Below are positions 1 to 7,671 of a stretch of DNA of 64,000 nt, piece after piece. The stretch is from CBDCVD01 sp965224015. Its GTDB lineage: Bacteria > Pseudomonadota > Alphaproteobacteria > Rhizobiales > CBDCVD01. Positions within the stretch are counted from its first letter, which is position 1; each line of letters begins with the position of its first letter. The stretch covers positions 1,674,001-1,738,000 of the forward strand of contig OZ245032.1 in the NCBI GenBank assembly GCA_965224015.1, given 5' to 3'. The notes beneath the pieces are model-generated. The model made no database searches. It had not been told where the DNA came from and saw nothing but the letters and a program-made list of their open reading frames with translations. Both the position numbers and the translations under genes were made by a program.

Positions 1-476
1 GAGCGGTTTTCAATGTCGCGGCATCTTATGGCGAGGGGATTGTTGCGGCCATTGGCATGGACAGCGTCATTGAGGCAGGAATGCCCGATTTCACGATTGA
101 TCAGCAAGGTAAGCTCTACAAGACGAAAGGCTGGTCCGTAAGCAGTGGGATCGATTTGCCTCTGAGTGATCAGTTCATGCTGAATATTGCCGGCGGTTAC
201 TTACAGGCAAAGAACGATATCAATGATCCTATCTATGCGGATCTGGATGTGCGGGCGTACGCTCTTGGCGCGTCAGTAAAATGGTCTCCTGTGAAAGATC
301 TGGGTGTCAGTCTCGGTATGGCCTACAATCATGCGAAGTATTCCGCTGGTCGGGCACCGGTAAAAAATGGCTTCACCGGCGGCGGGACAGCAAATCAGCA
401 GAACTTTGGCGTGAAGGATTTTAACAGAAAACTGAGCAATATTGGTATCAGGTTGCGGGTTGAGCGTGACTTCTAG
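1..476 (+). CDS. Porin, C-terminal part (5' end outside window)
   Basis: The reading frame is open from base 3, so the start lies upstream of the window. About 157 residues remain. They align with the second half of the complete porin at 23638-25248: both share KTKGWS, a LMLN/MLNIAGGYL strand, SVKWSPV, the HAKY(S/T)AGRAPV stretch and an identical RLRVERDF end. A terminal phenylalanine is the usual outer-membrane beta-barrel assembly signal. The protein is inferred to be a trimeric outer-membrane porin of the alphaproteobacterial Porin_2 type (PF02530), passing small hydrophilic solutes. A terminator follows at 556. Confidence 0.9.
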   Translation, partial: AVFNVAASYGEGIVAAIGMDSVIEAGMPDFTIDQQGKLYKTKGWSVSSGIDLPLSDQFMLNIAGGYLQAKNDINDPIYADLDVRAYALGASVKWSPVKDLGVSLGMAYNHAKYSAGRAPVKNGFTGGGTANQQNFGVKDFNRKLSNIGIRLRVERDF

Positions 477-555
477 GCATTTGCCTTAATGGTGTGAGGG
501 GTTGTTAGAGGTTTTCGACAGCCAATCGCTCAGGATAAGCAGAATAAGCAAGTTG

Positions 556-587
556 AAAGGCCCCGCAGGTTTTCCTCGGGGCCTTTT
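556..587 (+). terminator. Rho-independent terminator of the partial porin
   Basis: AAGGCCCCG, a 12-base loop, then CGGGGCCTTTTG form a GC-rich hairpin followed by T's. It lies 80 bases after the porin stop and before the convergent leuA stop. The terminator of the porin at 23638 has almost the same sequence. Confidence 0.85.
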
Positions 588-608
588 GCTTTGGAGTATC
601 CCGACGCT

Positions 609-2189
609 CTAAGTGACCCGTTCGCGCTCCTGTGCCACGCGTACCCGCTTGAGTTTGAGCTTGTTCAGGGCCGAAATGTAGGCCTTGGCTGAGGCCACCA
701 GTGTATCCGGGTCAGCCCCCTTGGCCGAGACCGACAAACCATCCGCTTCCAGTTTGACAGACACTTCCGCTTGCGCATCGGTACCCTCGGTCACCGCGTG
801 AACCTGATAAAGGGCCAGTTTCGCCTCATGGGGCTCAATCGCCTGAATGGCATTGAATATGGCATCCACAGGTCCGTTGCCGGCGGCTTCCTTGGTGATG
901 TGCCGCCCCTCAACATCAAGAGTGAGTGTCGCCCGTTGCGGGCCGCCGGTGCCGGCGATCACCGTCAGCGCCATAACCTTGATCGCGTCCCCCGCATGGG
1001 CCACCTCATCGTCAACCAGGGCTTCGATATCCTCGTCATAGATGAGTTTTTTGCGATCCGCCAGGTCTTTAAAGCGCTGGAACGCGTCCTGAAAAGCGTT
1101 ATCGCCAAGGGCATATCCCAATTCGCTCAGCTTCTCCTTAAAGGCATGGCGCCCGGAATGCTTACCCATCACCAGCGAGGTCGCCTTGACCCCCACATCC
1201 TCAGGACGCATGATCTCGTAAGTCTCCGCATGTTTGAGCATCCCGTCCTGATGAATGCCACTTTCATGCGCAAAGGCGTTCTGACCAACAATCGCCTTGT
1301 TGTACTGGACCGCAAAACCCGATACGGCGGCAACCAGACGCGAGACGCGCATCATATAGGTCGGGTCCACGCCACAGGAATAGGGCAGGACATCGCGCCG
1401 GGTGCGCACCGCCATGACGATTTCCTCAAGGGCCGCATTGCCGGCCCGCTCACCCAGACCGTTGATCGTGCATTCGATCTGGCGCGCACCACCGGCAATG
1501 CCGGCAAGAGAGTTGGCAACCGCAAGCCCCAGATCATCATGGCAATGGACCGAGAATGTCACATCTAAGGCACCGGGCACCCGCTGGCGTATGGTCTCAA
1601 ACATCGCCTGATACTCATCCGGCACACAATATCCCACGGTGTCCGGCAGGTTTATCGTGGTGGCCCCGGCCTTGATCGCGGCCTCAACGCACTGGCACAG
1701 GTAATCAATGGGGGTGCGCGTTGCGTCCATCGCCGACCATTCGACATCGTCAATGAGATTGCGCGCCTGGGTCACCGTTGCGGTAATAATATCCAGCACA
1801 TCCTCCTGGGACTTGCGCATCTGGTGCTCAAGATGAATGGGCGAGGTCGATACAAAGGTATGAATGCGCCCGCGCCGCGCGTGACGCACCGCGTCTGCGG
1901 CGCGATCAATATCCGCCGCAATGGCGCGGGCCAATCCGGCAATAACCGCCCGATCCGCCCGTTTGGCAATCTCGGTGACCGCTTCAAAATCACCGTCCGA
2001 TGCAATCGGAAAGCCGGCCTCAATAATATCGACGCCCATTTCATCGAGAATCTCGGCAACTTGCAGCTTTTCCTCCAGCGTCATGGAAGCGCCGGGAGAC
2101 TGCTCTCCGTCGCGCAATGTCGTATCAAAAATGATGATCGGGTCCTTGTCCCGTTGTGTGGCCATCCGGCCCTGGTCCTTATTGCTCAT
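609..2189 (-). CDS. leuA: 2-isopropylmalate synthase
   Basis: Catalyses the first committed step of leucine synthesis, condensing acetyl-CoA with 2-oxoisovalerate in the cytoplasm. The HMGL-like TIM barrel opens with the metal/substrate motif DTTLRDGEQSPG near the N-terminus. HCHDDLGLAVANS supplies the metal-binding histidines, and HESGIHQDG follows. The last ~130 residues form the LeuA allosteric domain that senses leucine. At 526 residues it is normal length. I chose the ATG at 2189 (MSNKDQ) because GAGAGG sits 7 bases upstream. An ATG at 2165 (MATQ) is also possible, and the frame extends upstream to 2222. It is transcribed alone, convergent with the porin. Confidence 0.95.
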   Translation of the reverse strand: MSNKDQGRMATQRDKDPIIIFDTTLRDGEQSPGASMTLEEKLQVAEILDEMGVDIIEAGFPIASDGDFEAVTEIAKRADRAVIAGLARAIAADIDRAADAVRHARRGRIHTFVSTSPIHLEHQMRKSQEDVLDIITATVTQARNLIDDVEWSAMDATRTPIDYLCQCVEAAIKAGATTINLPDTVGYCVPDEYQAMFETIRQRVPGALDVTFSVHCHDDLGLAVANSLAGIAGGARQIECTINGLGERAGNAALEEIVMAVRTRRDVLPYSCGVDPTYMMRVSRLVAAVSGFAVQYNKAIVGQNAFAHESGIHQDGMLKHAETYEIMRPEDVGVKATSLVMGKHSGRHAFKEKLSELGYALGDNAFQDAFQRFKDLADRKKLIYDEDIEALVDDEVAHAGDAIKVMALTVIAGTGGPQRATLTLDVEGRHITKEAAGNGPVDAIFNAIQAIEPHEAKLALYQVHAVTEGTDAQAEVSVKLEADGLSVSAKGADPDTLVASAKAYISALNKLKLKRVRVAQERERVT

Positions 2190-2596
2190 GGTTTTGCCTC
2201 TCAATCCCTTTCCACACGCCACATTGACGACGGAAATCTGTAGGAGAATGATATAATTGTTAGTAAAATGGGCCGCTGCTGTCGGCTAAAACTCCCCTGA
2301 GGACCCGGCGCTTGCGGCCTGTCGATACTCAGGGGCTGATAAGGAGCAGGGGGTTGCCGGCGCCGGATAACAAATATGCAGGCCGCACAAAACCTGCCAA
2401 AACACAGGTTTTGTTTTCAGTGATCAAAAATATGTTGTCCACAGTCAGACTCATTGCGGATCATCGCTATTGCGTTAACCGATAGGGCTTCATAGTGAAT
2501 AGTGAACACAATAAACCTTCAATCGGTATAGGGTATAAAGCGTTACTATCAGGTTCATGAACGAGAAGCAAATGGGGATCTCTATTCACCGGCATT
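2190..2596. other. Intergenic region upstream of leuA
   Basis: About 400 bases between leuA and the first R1 repeat, without a convincing gene. It should hold the leuA promoter. I looked for a leucine-rich leader peptide and did not see one. Confidence 0.5.
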
Positions 2597-2699
2597 ATAC
2601 CAAGGGTCCTTACCAATGACTCATGGATTAGCGTCAAGCAAGTATGTTATCAAGGCGGTACACCAGTCGGCGTGTCTATAAAGCCAATACCGCTGGCAT
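2597..2699 (+). repeat. R1 element, full 103-bp copy
   Basis: Begins ATACCAAGGGTCCTTA and ends CCGCTGGCAT, with imperfect inverted ends. This is one of at least eleven near-identical full-length copies in the window, always between genes. It is non-coding. It precedes lgt, with an R4 fragment (ACGTCTATTGAC, about 2727) in between. Confidence 0.9.
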
Positions 2700-2786
2700 T
2701 ACCGGCCCGCTCCCCGTTATGGCTGGGAACGTCTATTGACCCCCGGCTCATTGACCCTGTGTGGCCACAAACTCGGGTAGAAACCA

Positions 2787-3623
2787 TTGCAATTTCCCAA
2801 TATTGATCCTGTGATTTTTAGTATCGGCCCGGTGGCCCTGCGCTGGTATTCGATGGCGTATATCGCTGGACTCATGCTTGGCTGGGTCTACGCACGAAAA
2901 CTGGTCAGCACCGAGAAATTATGGCGCAAGGCCCCGCCCGCCAGTGTGCCGCAAATTGACGATCTGCTATTGTGGATCGCAGCCGGCGTTATCATCGGCG
3001 GGCGCCTTGGCTATGTGTTGTTTTATGACTTTTTTCGTTTTGCTGGGGATCCGATGAGCGTCGTGGCGTTTTGGCGGGACAATTTTTCGGGCCTAAAGGG
3101 GATGTCGTTCCACGGGGGGCTGATTGGTGTTATCGTAATGACGATCTGGTACTGCCGGCGTCGGAATATTCAGGTTTTGCAAATATTTGATGTTTTGGGG
3201 GCCAGCGTTCCCATTGGTCTTTTTTTTGGCCGCATTGCCAATTTTATCAACGCGGAGCTTTTCGGCCGCCCCGGAGATGTTCCCTGGGCGATCATTTTTC
3301 CGATCAGGCAGGATCCGCTGCAACTGCCACGTCATCCAAGCCAGCTTTATGAGGCGGCTCTTGAAGGCCTTGTTTTGTTTATTGTCATTGCCTGGCTCGT
3401 CTGGGCAAGGCGGGCCCTCCACAAACCTGGCCTGATCACCGGGGTTGCCGCTGCAGGCTACGGTTTAGCGCGTATTTTTGCCGAGTTCTATCGCATGCCG
3501 GACGCGCATATCGGCTATCTTTTCGGACCGGTCACCATGGGCATGGTGTTGTCTTTGCCTTTGGTGCTGGTGGGGATATGGCTTGTACGCCGGGCCCATG
3601 CAGATCAAGGAGCGGCGGGGTGA
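2787..3623 (+). CDS. lgt: Prolipoprotein diacylglyceryl transferase
   Basis: Inner-membrane enzyme that transfers diacylglycerol from phosphatidylglycerol to the lipobox cysteine of prolipoproteins, the first step of lipoprotein maturation. It starts at a TTG codon. The N-terminus QFPNIDPVIFSIGPVALRWY is the usual Lgt opening, which supports this start. Visible landmarks are GGRLGYVLFY, FHGGLIG, the Lgt signature GRIANFINAELFG and RHPSQLYEAALEG. There are about seven hydrophobic segments. The 278 residues are normal. The stop overlaps the start of midA by four bases (GTGA), so the two are translationally coupled. BamD at 12965 carries a lipobox and would be a client. Confidence 0.95.
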   Translation: MQFPNIDPVIFSIGPVALRWYSMAYIAGLMLGWVYARKLVSTEKLWRKAPPASVPQIDDLLLWIAAGVIIGGRLGYVLFYDFFRFAGDPMSVVAFWRDNFSGLKGMSFHGGLIGVIVMTIWYCRRRNIQVLQIFDVLGASVPIGLFFGRIANFINAELFGRPGDVPWAIIFPIRQDPLQLPRHPSQLYEAALEGLVLFIVIAWLVWARRALHKPGLITGVAAAGYGLARIFAEFYRMPDAHIGYLFGPVTMGMVLSLPLVLVGIWLVRRAHADQGAAG

Positions 3624-4747
3624 GGGAGGCCGAAACGCCTTTACTGGCGTTACTGCAACACCGCATTCGTGACGACGGCCCCATGAGTGTTGCGGACTAC
3701 ATGGCCTTATGTTTGACGCATCCCCAGTACGGCTATTACACGACACGGGATCCCCTGGGACAGGCCGGCGATTTTGTTACAGCGCCTGAAATCAGCCAAA
3801 TGTTTGGGGAAATGATCGGTCTGTGGTGCGTGAATAGCTGGCACGCGATGGGATCGCCGGACGCATTTCAGCTTATTGAGTTTGGGCCGGGGCGCGGGAC
3901 GTTGATGGTGGATGCGTTGCGGGCGGCACGTGTGTCACCGGATTTTCTTAGCGCGGTATCTATTGTGTTGTTGGAGTCAAGCCCCGTATTGCGACGCATT
4001 CAGTCTGAGGCGCTGGCGCCCTATGGGGGGAAATTCACCCATATCGATTCGTTTGCCGCTACCCCGGCCGGCCCCTCGCTCATTATCGCCAACGAGTTTT
4101 TTGATGCTCTGCCCATCGCGCAATATGTACGCACGCCTGAGGGTTGGAGACAGCGGCTTGTGGGTCTGGATAGCGATGGGGCCCTCACCTGGGTGCTTGC
4201 AGCCTCACCTGTCGATGCGCACACGTTGGGTCTTGCGGATACCGACGATGGCCGGGGGGCTGCGGGCATCGGCGATATTGTTGAAATATCGCCACAGAGC
4301 ACCAAGCTGGTCAAGGACATGGCACAGCGTTTTGCCAGCGATCCGGGGGCGGCACTGATAATAGACTATGGTGCCTTGAGCGCGGGCACCGGAGACACTT
4401 TGCAGGCTGTGGCGGGGCACAAATCCGTTGGTGTTTTTGACAATCCGGGCGATGCCGATCTAACGGCGCATGTGCGTTTTGATCGTCTTTTGGCGGCGGC
4501 GAAGACAGCGGGGGCACGCATTCATGTTGCCACAACACAGCGGAATTTTCTGCGTCACCTGGGCATCAATTTGCGCACGCGCACATTGAGCGCCCAAAAA
4601 TCAGCGAAAGTGCGCTGGCGCCTTGTCGCGGACTATCGGCGTTTGACGGGCAAAGCCGAAATGGGTGACCTGTTCAAGGTCCTGGCCTTTTCCTCACCCG
4701 ATCTTGATCTGCCCCTAGAGCATCGGGCGATTAATTTGCAACAATAA
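3620..4747 (+). CDS. MidA/NDUFAF7-like SAM-dependent methyltransferase (DUF185)
   Basis: A 375-residue class I methyltransferase of the PF02636 family. The mitochondrial member, NDUFAF7/MidA, methylates an arginine of a complex I subunit during assembly. The bacterial role is not settled. Landmarks are HPQYGYYT, GDFVTAPEISQMFGE, the SAM-binding IEFGPGRGTLM and IANEFFDALP. I chose the GTG at 3620 because it overlaps the lgt stop and has AAGGAG 7 bases upstream. The longer frame from 3578 reads through lgt coding sequence. The last two glutamine codons and the TAA stop lie inside the end of an R3 repeat. Confidence 0.9.
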   Translation: MREAETPLLALLQHRIRDDGPMSVADYMALCLTHPQYGYYTTRDPLGQAGDFVTAPEISQMFGEMIGLWCVNSWHAMGSPDAFQLIEFGPGRGTLMVDALRAARVSPDFLSAVSIVLLESSPVLRRIQSEALAPYGGKFTHIDSFAATPAGPSLIIANEFFDALPIAQYVRTPEGWRQRLVGLDSDGALTWVLAASPVDAHTLGLADTDDGRGAAGIGDIVEISPQSTKLVKDMAQRFASDPGAALIIDYGALSAGTGDTLQAVAGHKSVGVFDNPGDADLTAHVRFDRLLAAAKTAGARIHVATTQRNFLRHLGINLRTRTLSAQKSAKVRWRLVADYRRLTGKAEMGDLFKVLAFSSPDLDLPLEHRAINLQQ

Positions 4748-5033
4748 CCCCAGATATGGATAAGGACCTTTTTCTCATACTTTATCGGTTCATTCTCACG
4801 CAAAGGCGGATCCAGCCATTTATCTGATCATGAGCCCTAACCGGCGGCTGCGGTGTGTCAAGGGTTTAACAACCGCCAAAGGCGGCGCGTGAGCAGCCCT
4901 TGACACACAGCAAAGCCGCCGGAAAAAAGCAATGATCAGATAAATGGCTTCACGAGGCTGAAAAAGGATAGCGAGGCCACAGTGCAAGGCCCCATTTTCG
5001 TCTTTCTCTTGACCCTAACCGGGGTTATTGTTG
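4739..5033 (+). repeat. R3 element with large internal palindrome
   Basis: Inverted ends CAACAATAACCCC and CCGGGGTTATTGTTG. Inside, an 18-bp arm at 4814-4831 (AGCCATTTATCTGATCAT) is perfectly matched by 4932-4949. A second nested stem pairs CCGGCGGCT and TGTCAAGGG with CCCTTGACACA and AGCCGCCGG. No gene is inside. A second full copy lies at 33280-33572 and a shortened one at 58318-58424. The left end holds the midA stop and the right end a promoter candidate. Confidence 0.85.
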
Positions 5034-5037
5034 TAAA
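5009..5037 (+). promoter_or_regulatory. Candidate sigma-70 promoter of the TPR module
   Basis: TTGACC (5009), a 17-base spacer and TGTAAA (5032) lie in and just past the right end of R3, about 70 bases before gene A. Because it is inside the amplified unit, it recurs at 5844-5872 and 6679-6707, so each gene pair may have its own promoter. AGGAG lies 11 bases before each gene A start. Confidence 0.5.
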
Positions 5038-5106
5038 TTAAACGCCCGTTAGATTCACAAACGAAGTGCCGCACCTGCTATAGAGGCATAGGAGATCTAT
5101 TCAACA

Positions 5107-5565
5107 ATGACAGATGTAATTGAACGAGAAGAACTGCCAGCAGATATCAAGATTGAAATTGATGCCTTGGCCAAGTCTCTGGGTCAGGCCAAGCGCGACC
5201 AAAACAGAGAACTCGCCGAAGAACTAATCGAGAAAATTTGGGATCGGTTGCCTGAACCAAAGCTCGGCTGGGAATTTTATTCCAATATCTTTCCGTGTGG
5301 ATTCATGAACTATTACCGCGAGATCGCGCAATACGATAAGGCTTTATATTGGCTCGACATTACAAGAGAATCTTATGGTCCGTCGCGTGATGACGTCATC
5401 GAATTTTATGCGGCCGCTATTTACTACGATATGGGAGACAAAGAAAGAGCTTTGAAGGAGTTTGATCGACAGTACAAAGCTTTTGGACAACGGCCGTTTA
5501 AAGCCAAGGGTGACAAGTATAGGAAATATCTTGATATTTATCTTGAGGAAACAAAAAATGGTTGA
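5107..5565 (+). CDS. TPR-like protein A, copy 1
   Basis: A 152-residue soluble, acidic, helical protein without signal peptide or membrane segment. It contains LPEPKLGWEFYSN near residue 50, YDKALYWLDITRE near residue 78 and YYDMGDKERALKEFDRQYKAF near residue 105. These helix pairs look like tetratricopeptide repeats. I do not recognise a characterised family. It is a distant paralogue of protein B, which follows with an 8-base overlap (LPEPK..WE and a GDK..A..E..RAY-like helix are shared). Base composition is richer in A+T than the neighbours. Small TPR pairs of this kind can accompany polymorphic toxins as immunity proteins. That is inference; no toxin gene is nearby. Confidence 0.85.
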   Translation: MTDVIEREELPADIKIEIDALAKSLGQAKRDQNRELAEELIEKIWDRLPEPKLGWEFYSNIFPCGFMNYYREIAQYDKALYWLDITRESYGPSRDDVIEFYAAAIYYDMGDKERALKEFDRQYKAFGQRPFKAKGDKYRKYLDIYLEETKNG

Positions 5566-5806
5566 GCTTGCCGACGAAATTCACGAGCAGATCGAACAAT
5601 TAAGCACAAAAGCCGATGCGCTTGCAGATCGTGAAAGATATCAAGAAGCACAGCAACTGTACCAGCAAGGCCTTGATCTCTTGCCTGAACCAAAGCACGA
5701 CTGGGAGGCGTGGACCTGGCTTCAGAGTGCTATCGGGGAGGCTCGTTTTTTTGAGAAGAATTATCGGGAAGCGATCGATGCATTCATGCAGGCTGAAAAA
5801 GGATAG
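5558..5806 (+). pseudogene. TPR-like protein B, copy 1, truncated
   Basis: Starts ATG GTT GAG at 5558, overlapping gene A1 by 8 bases. It encodes 82 residues identical or nearly so to the first 82 of the complete B3 (7228-7665). At the tandem junction the sequence switches from AQKGPDG.. to AEKG and a TAG that belongs to the R3 repeat. The C-terminal 63 residues, with the second TPR pair, are missing. The remnant keeps the LLPEPKHDWEAWTWLQ helix and could still be translated. Confidence 0.85.
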
Positions 5807-5941
5807 CGAGGCCACAGTGCAAGGCCCCATTTTCGTCTTTCTCTTGACCCTAACCGGGGTTATTGTTGTAAATTAAACGCCCGTTAGATTCACAAACGAA
5901 GTGCCGCACCTGCTATAGAGGCATAGGAGATCTATTAAACA

Positions 5942-6400
5942 ATGACAGATGTAATTGAACGAGAAGAACTGCCAGCAGATATCAAGATTGAAATTGATGC
6001 CTTAGCCAAGTCTCTGGGTCAGGCCAAGCGCGACCAAAACAGAGAACTCGCCGAAGAACTAATCCAGAAAATTTGGGATCGGTTGCCTGAACCAAAGCTC
6101 GGCTGGGAATTTTATTCCAATATTTTTCCGCGCGGATTCATGAACTATTACCGCGAGGTCGCGCAATACGATAAGGCTTTATATTGGCTCGACATTACAA
6201 GAGAATCTTATGGTCCGTCGCGTGATGACGTCATCGAATTTTATGCGGCCGCTATTTACTACGATATGGGAGACAAAGAAAGAGCTTTGAAGGAGTTTGA
6301 TCGACAGTACAAAGCTTTTGGACAACGGCCGTTTACAGATGAGGGTAGCAAGTATAGGAAATATCTTGATATTTATCTTGAGGAAACAAAAAATGGTTGA
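5942..6400 (+). CDS. TPR-like protein A, copy 2
   Basis: 152 residues, almost identical to copy 1. Against copy 1 it has Gln for Glu in the ELIQKIW stretch, Arg for Cys after SNIFP, Val for Ile in YYREVAQ, and a different tail patch (FTDEGSKYRKY instead of FKAKGDKYRKY). The substitutions do not disturb the frame, and the upstream leader and AGGAG are retained. This suggests the copies remain under some constraint or are very young. The function is unknown. Confidence 0.85.
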   Translation: MTDVIEREELPADIKIEIDALAKSLGQAKRDQNRELAEELIQKIWDRLPEPKLGWEFYSNIFPRGFMNYYREVAQYDKALYWLDITRESYGPSRDDVIEFYAAAIYYDMGDKERALKEFDRQYKAFGQRPFTDEGSKYRKYLDIYLEETKNG

Positions 6401-6641
6401 GCTTGCCGACGAAATTCACGAGCAGATCGAACAATTAAGCACAAAAGCCGATGCGCTTGCAGATCGTGAAAGATATCAAGAAGCACAGCAACTGTACCAG
6501 CAAGGCCTTGATCTCTTGCCTGAACCAAAGCACGACTGGGAGGCTTGGACCTGGCTTCAGAGTGCTATCGGGGAGGCTCGTTTTTTTGAGAAGAATTATC
6601 GGGAAGCGATCGATGCATTCATGCAGGCTGAAAAAGGATAG
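6393..6641 (+). pseudogene. TPR-like protein B, copy 2, truncated
   Basis: The 82-residue twin of B1, with the same 8-base overlap with its gene A and the same truncation point (AEKG then TAG). It differs from B1 only by a silent GCG to GCT change in the WEAW stretch that I could see. Confidence 0.85.
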
Positions 6642-6776
6642 CGAGGCCACAGTGCAAGGCCCCATTTTCGTCTTTCTCTTGACCCTAACCGGGGTTATTG
6701 TTGTAAATTAAACGCCCGTTAGATTCACAAACGAAGTGCCGCACCTGCTATAGAGGCATGGGAGATCTATTCAACA

Positions 6777-7235
6777 ATGACAGATGCAATTGAACGAGAA
6801 GAACTGCCAGCAGATATCAAGATTGAAATTGATGCCTTAGCCAAGTCTCTGGGTCAGGCCAAGCGCGACCAAAACAGAGAACTCGCCGAAGAACTAATCC
6901 AGAAAATTTGGGATCGGTTGCCTGAACCAAAGCTCGGCTGGGAATTTTATTCCAATATTTTTCCGCGCGGATTCATGAACTATTACCGCGAGGTCGCGCA
7001 ATACGATAAGGCTTTATATTGGCTCGACATTACAAGAGAATCTTATGGTCCGTCGCGTGATGACGTCATCGAATTTTATGCGGCCGCTATTTACTACGAT
7101 ATGGGAGACAAAGAAAGAGCTTTGAAGGAGTTTGATCGACAGTACAAAGCTTTTGGACAACGGCCATTTAAAGCCAAGGGTGACAAGTATAGGAAATATT
7201 TTGAGTTTTATCTTGAGGAAACAAAAAATGGTTGA
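6777..7235 (+). CDS. TPR-like protein A, copy 3
   Basis: 152 residues. It shares the Gln, Arg and Val substitutions with copy 2 but the FKAKGDK tail patch with copy 1, and has its own V4A and YFEFYLEE changes. The mosaic points to exchange between copies after duplication. This is the only copy followed by an intact B gene, so A3-B3 is probably the right-hand, complete module. Confidence 0.85.
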   Translation: MTDAIEREELPADIKIEIDALAKSLGQAKRDQNRELAEELIQKIWDRLPEPKLGWEFYSNIFPRGFMNYYREVAQYDKALYWLDITRESYGPSRDDVIEFYAAAIYYDMGDKERALKEFDRQYKAFGQRPFKAKGDKYRKYFEFYLEETKNG

Positions 7236-7665
7236 GCTTGCCGACGAAATTCACGAGCAGATCGAACAATTAAGCACAAAAGCCGATGCGCTTGCAGATC
7301 GTGAAAGATATCAAGAAGCACAGAAACTGTATCAGCAAGGCATTGATCTCTTGCCTGAACCAAAGCACGACTGGGAGGCTTGGACCTGGCTTCAGAGTGC
7401 TATCGGGGAGGCTTATTTTTTTGAGAAGAATTATCGGGAAGCGATCGATGCATTCATGCAGGCTCAAAAAGGTCCGGATGGGGTAGGCAATCCTTTTATT
7501 CATCTGCGTTTGGGGCAATGCGCCTATCAGCTGGGCGACAAGAAAACCGCTACAGAAGAATTGTTGCGCGCTTACATGGGAGCTGGCGAAGAGATATTTG
7601 AAGAGGATGAGTTGTATTATAACTATCTGAAATCTCAAGTTAATCTTGATAGGCCAACACCCTAG
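7228..7665 (+). CDS. TPR-like protein B, complete copy
   Basis: 145 residues, ATG at 7228 overlapping A3 by 8 bases. Two TPR-like helix pairs are visible: YQEAQKLYQQGIDLLPEPKH then WEAWTWLQSAIGEAYFFEKN, and after the truncation point FIHLRLGQCAYQLGDKK then ATEELLRAYMGAGEEIF. It has no signal peptide. From memory, the GNPFIHLRLGQ..RAYMGAG..IF pattern belongs to small TPR proteins often encoded beside polymorphic toxin or immunity genes; this was not checked. The TAG stop lies in a short R2 end shared with the convergent SURF1 gene, whose stop is 6 bases away. Confidence 0.88.
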   Translation: MVELADEIHEQIEQLSTKADALADRERYQEAQKLYQQGIDLLPEPKHDWEAWTWLQSAIGEAYFFEKNYREAIDAFMQAQKGPDGVGNPFIHLRLGQCAYQLGDKKTATEELLRAYMGAGEEIFEEDELYYNYLKSQVNLDRPTP

Positions 7666-7671
7666 AGCGTG

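Larger units (their letters stand above)
4956..7460 (+). repeat. Three-unit direct tandem repeat, 835 bp per unit
   Basis: GGCTGAAAAAGG recurs at 4956, 5791 and 6626, and its variant GGCTCAAAAAGG at 7461, giving a constant period of 835. Each unit holds the last part of an R3 element, a promoter candidate, TPR gene A and the first 82 codons of TPR gene B. Only the third unit runs on into the rest of gene B. The units are nearly identical, so this is a recent amplification. Confidence 0.97.

Noticed and set aside
4739..7665. CRISPR-like or integron-like array
   Set aside because: The period is 835 bases with coding content and no short regular repeat-spacer pattern; no cas or integrase gene is present.
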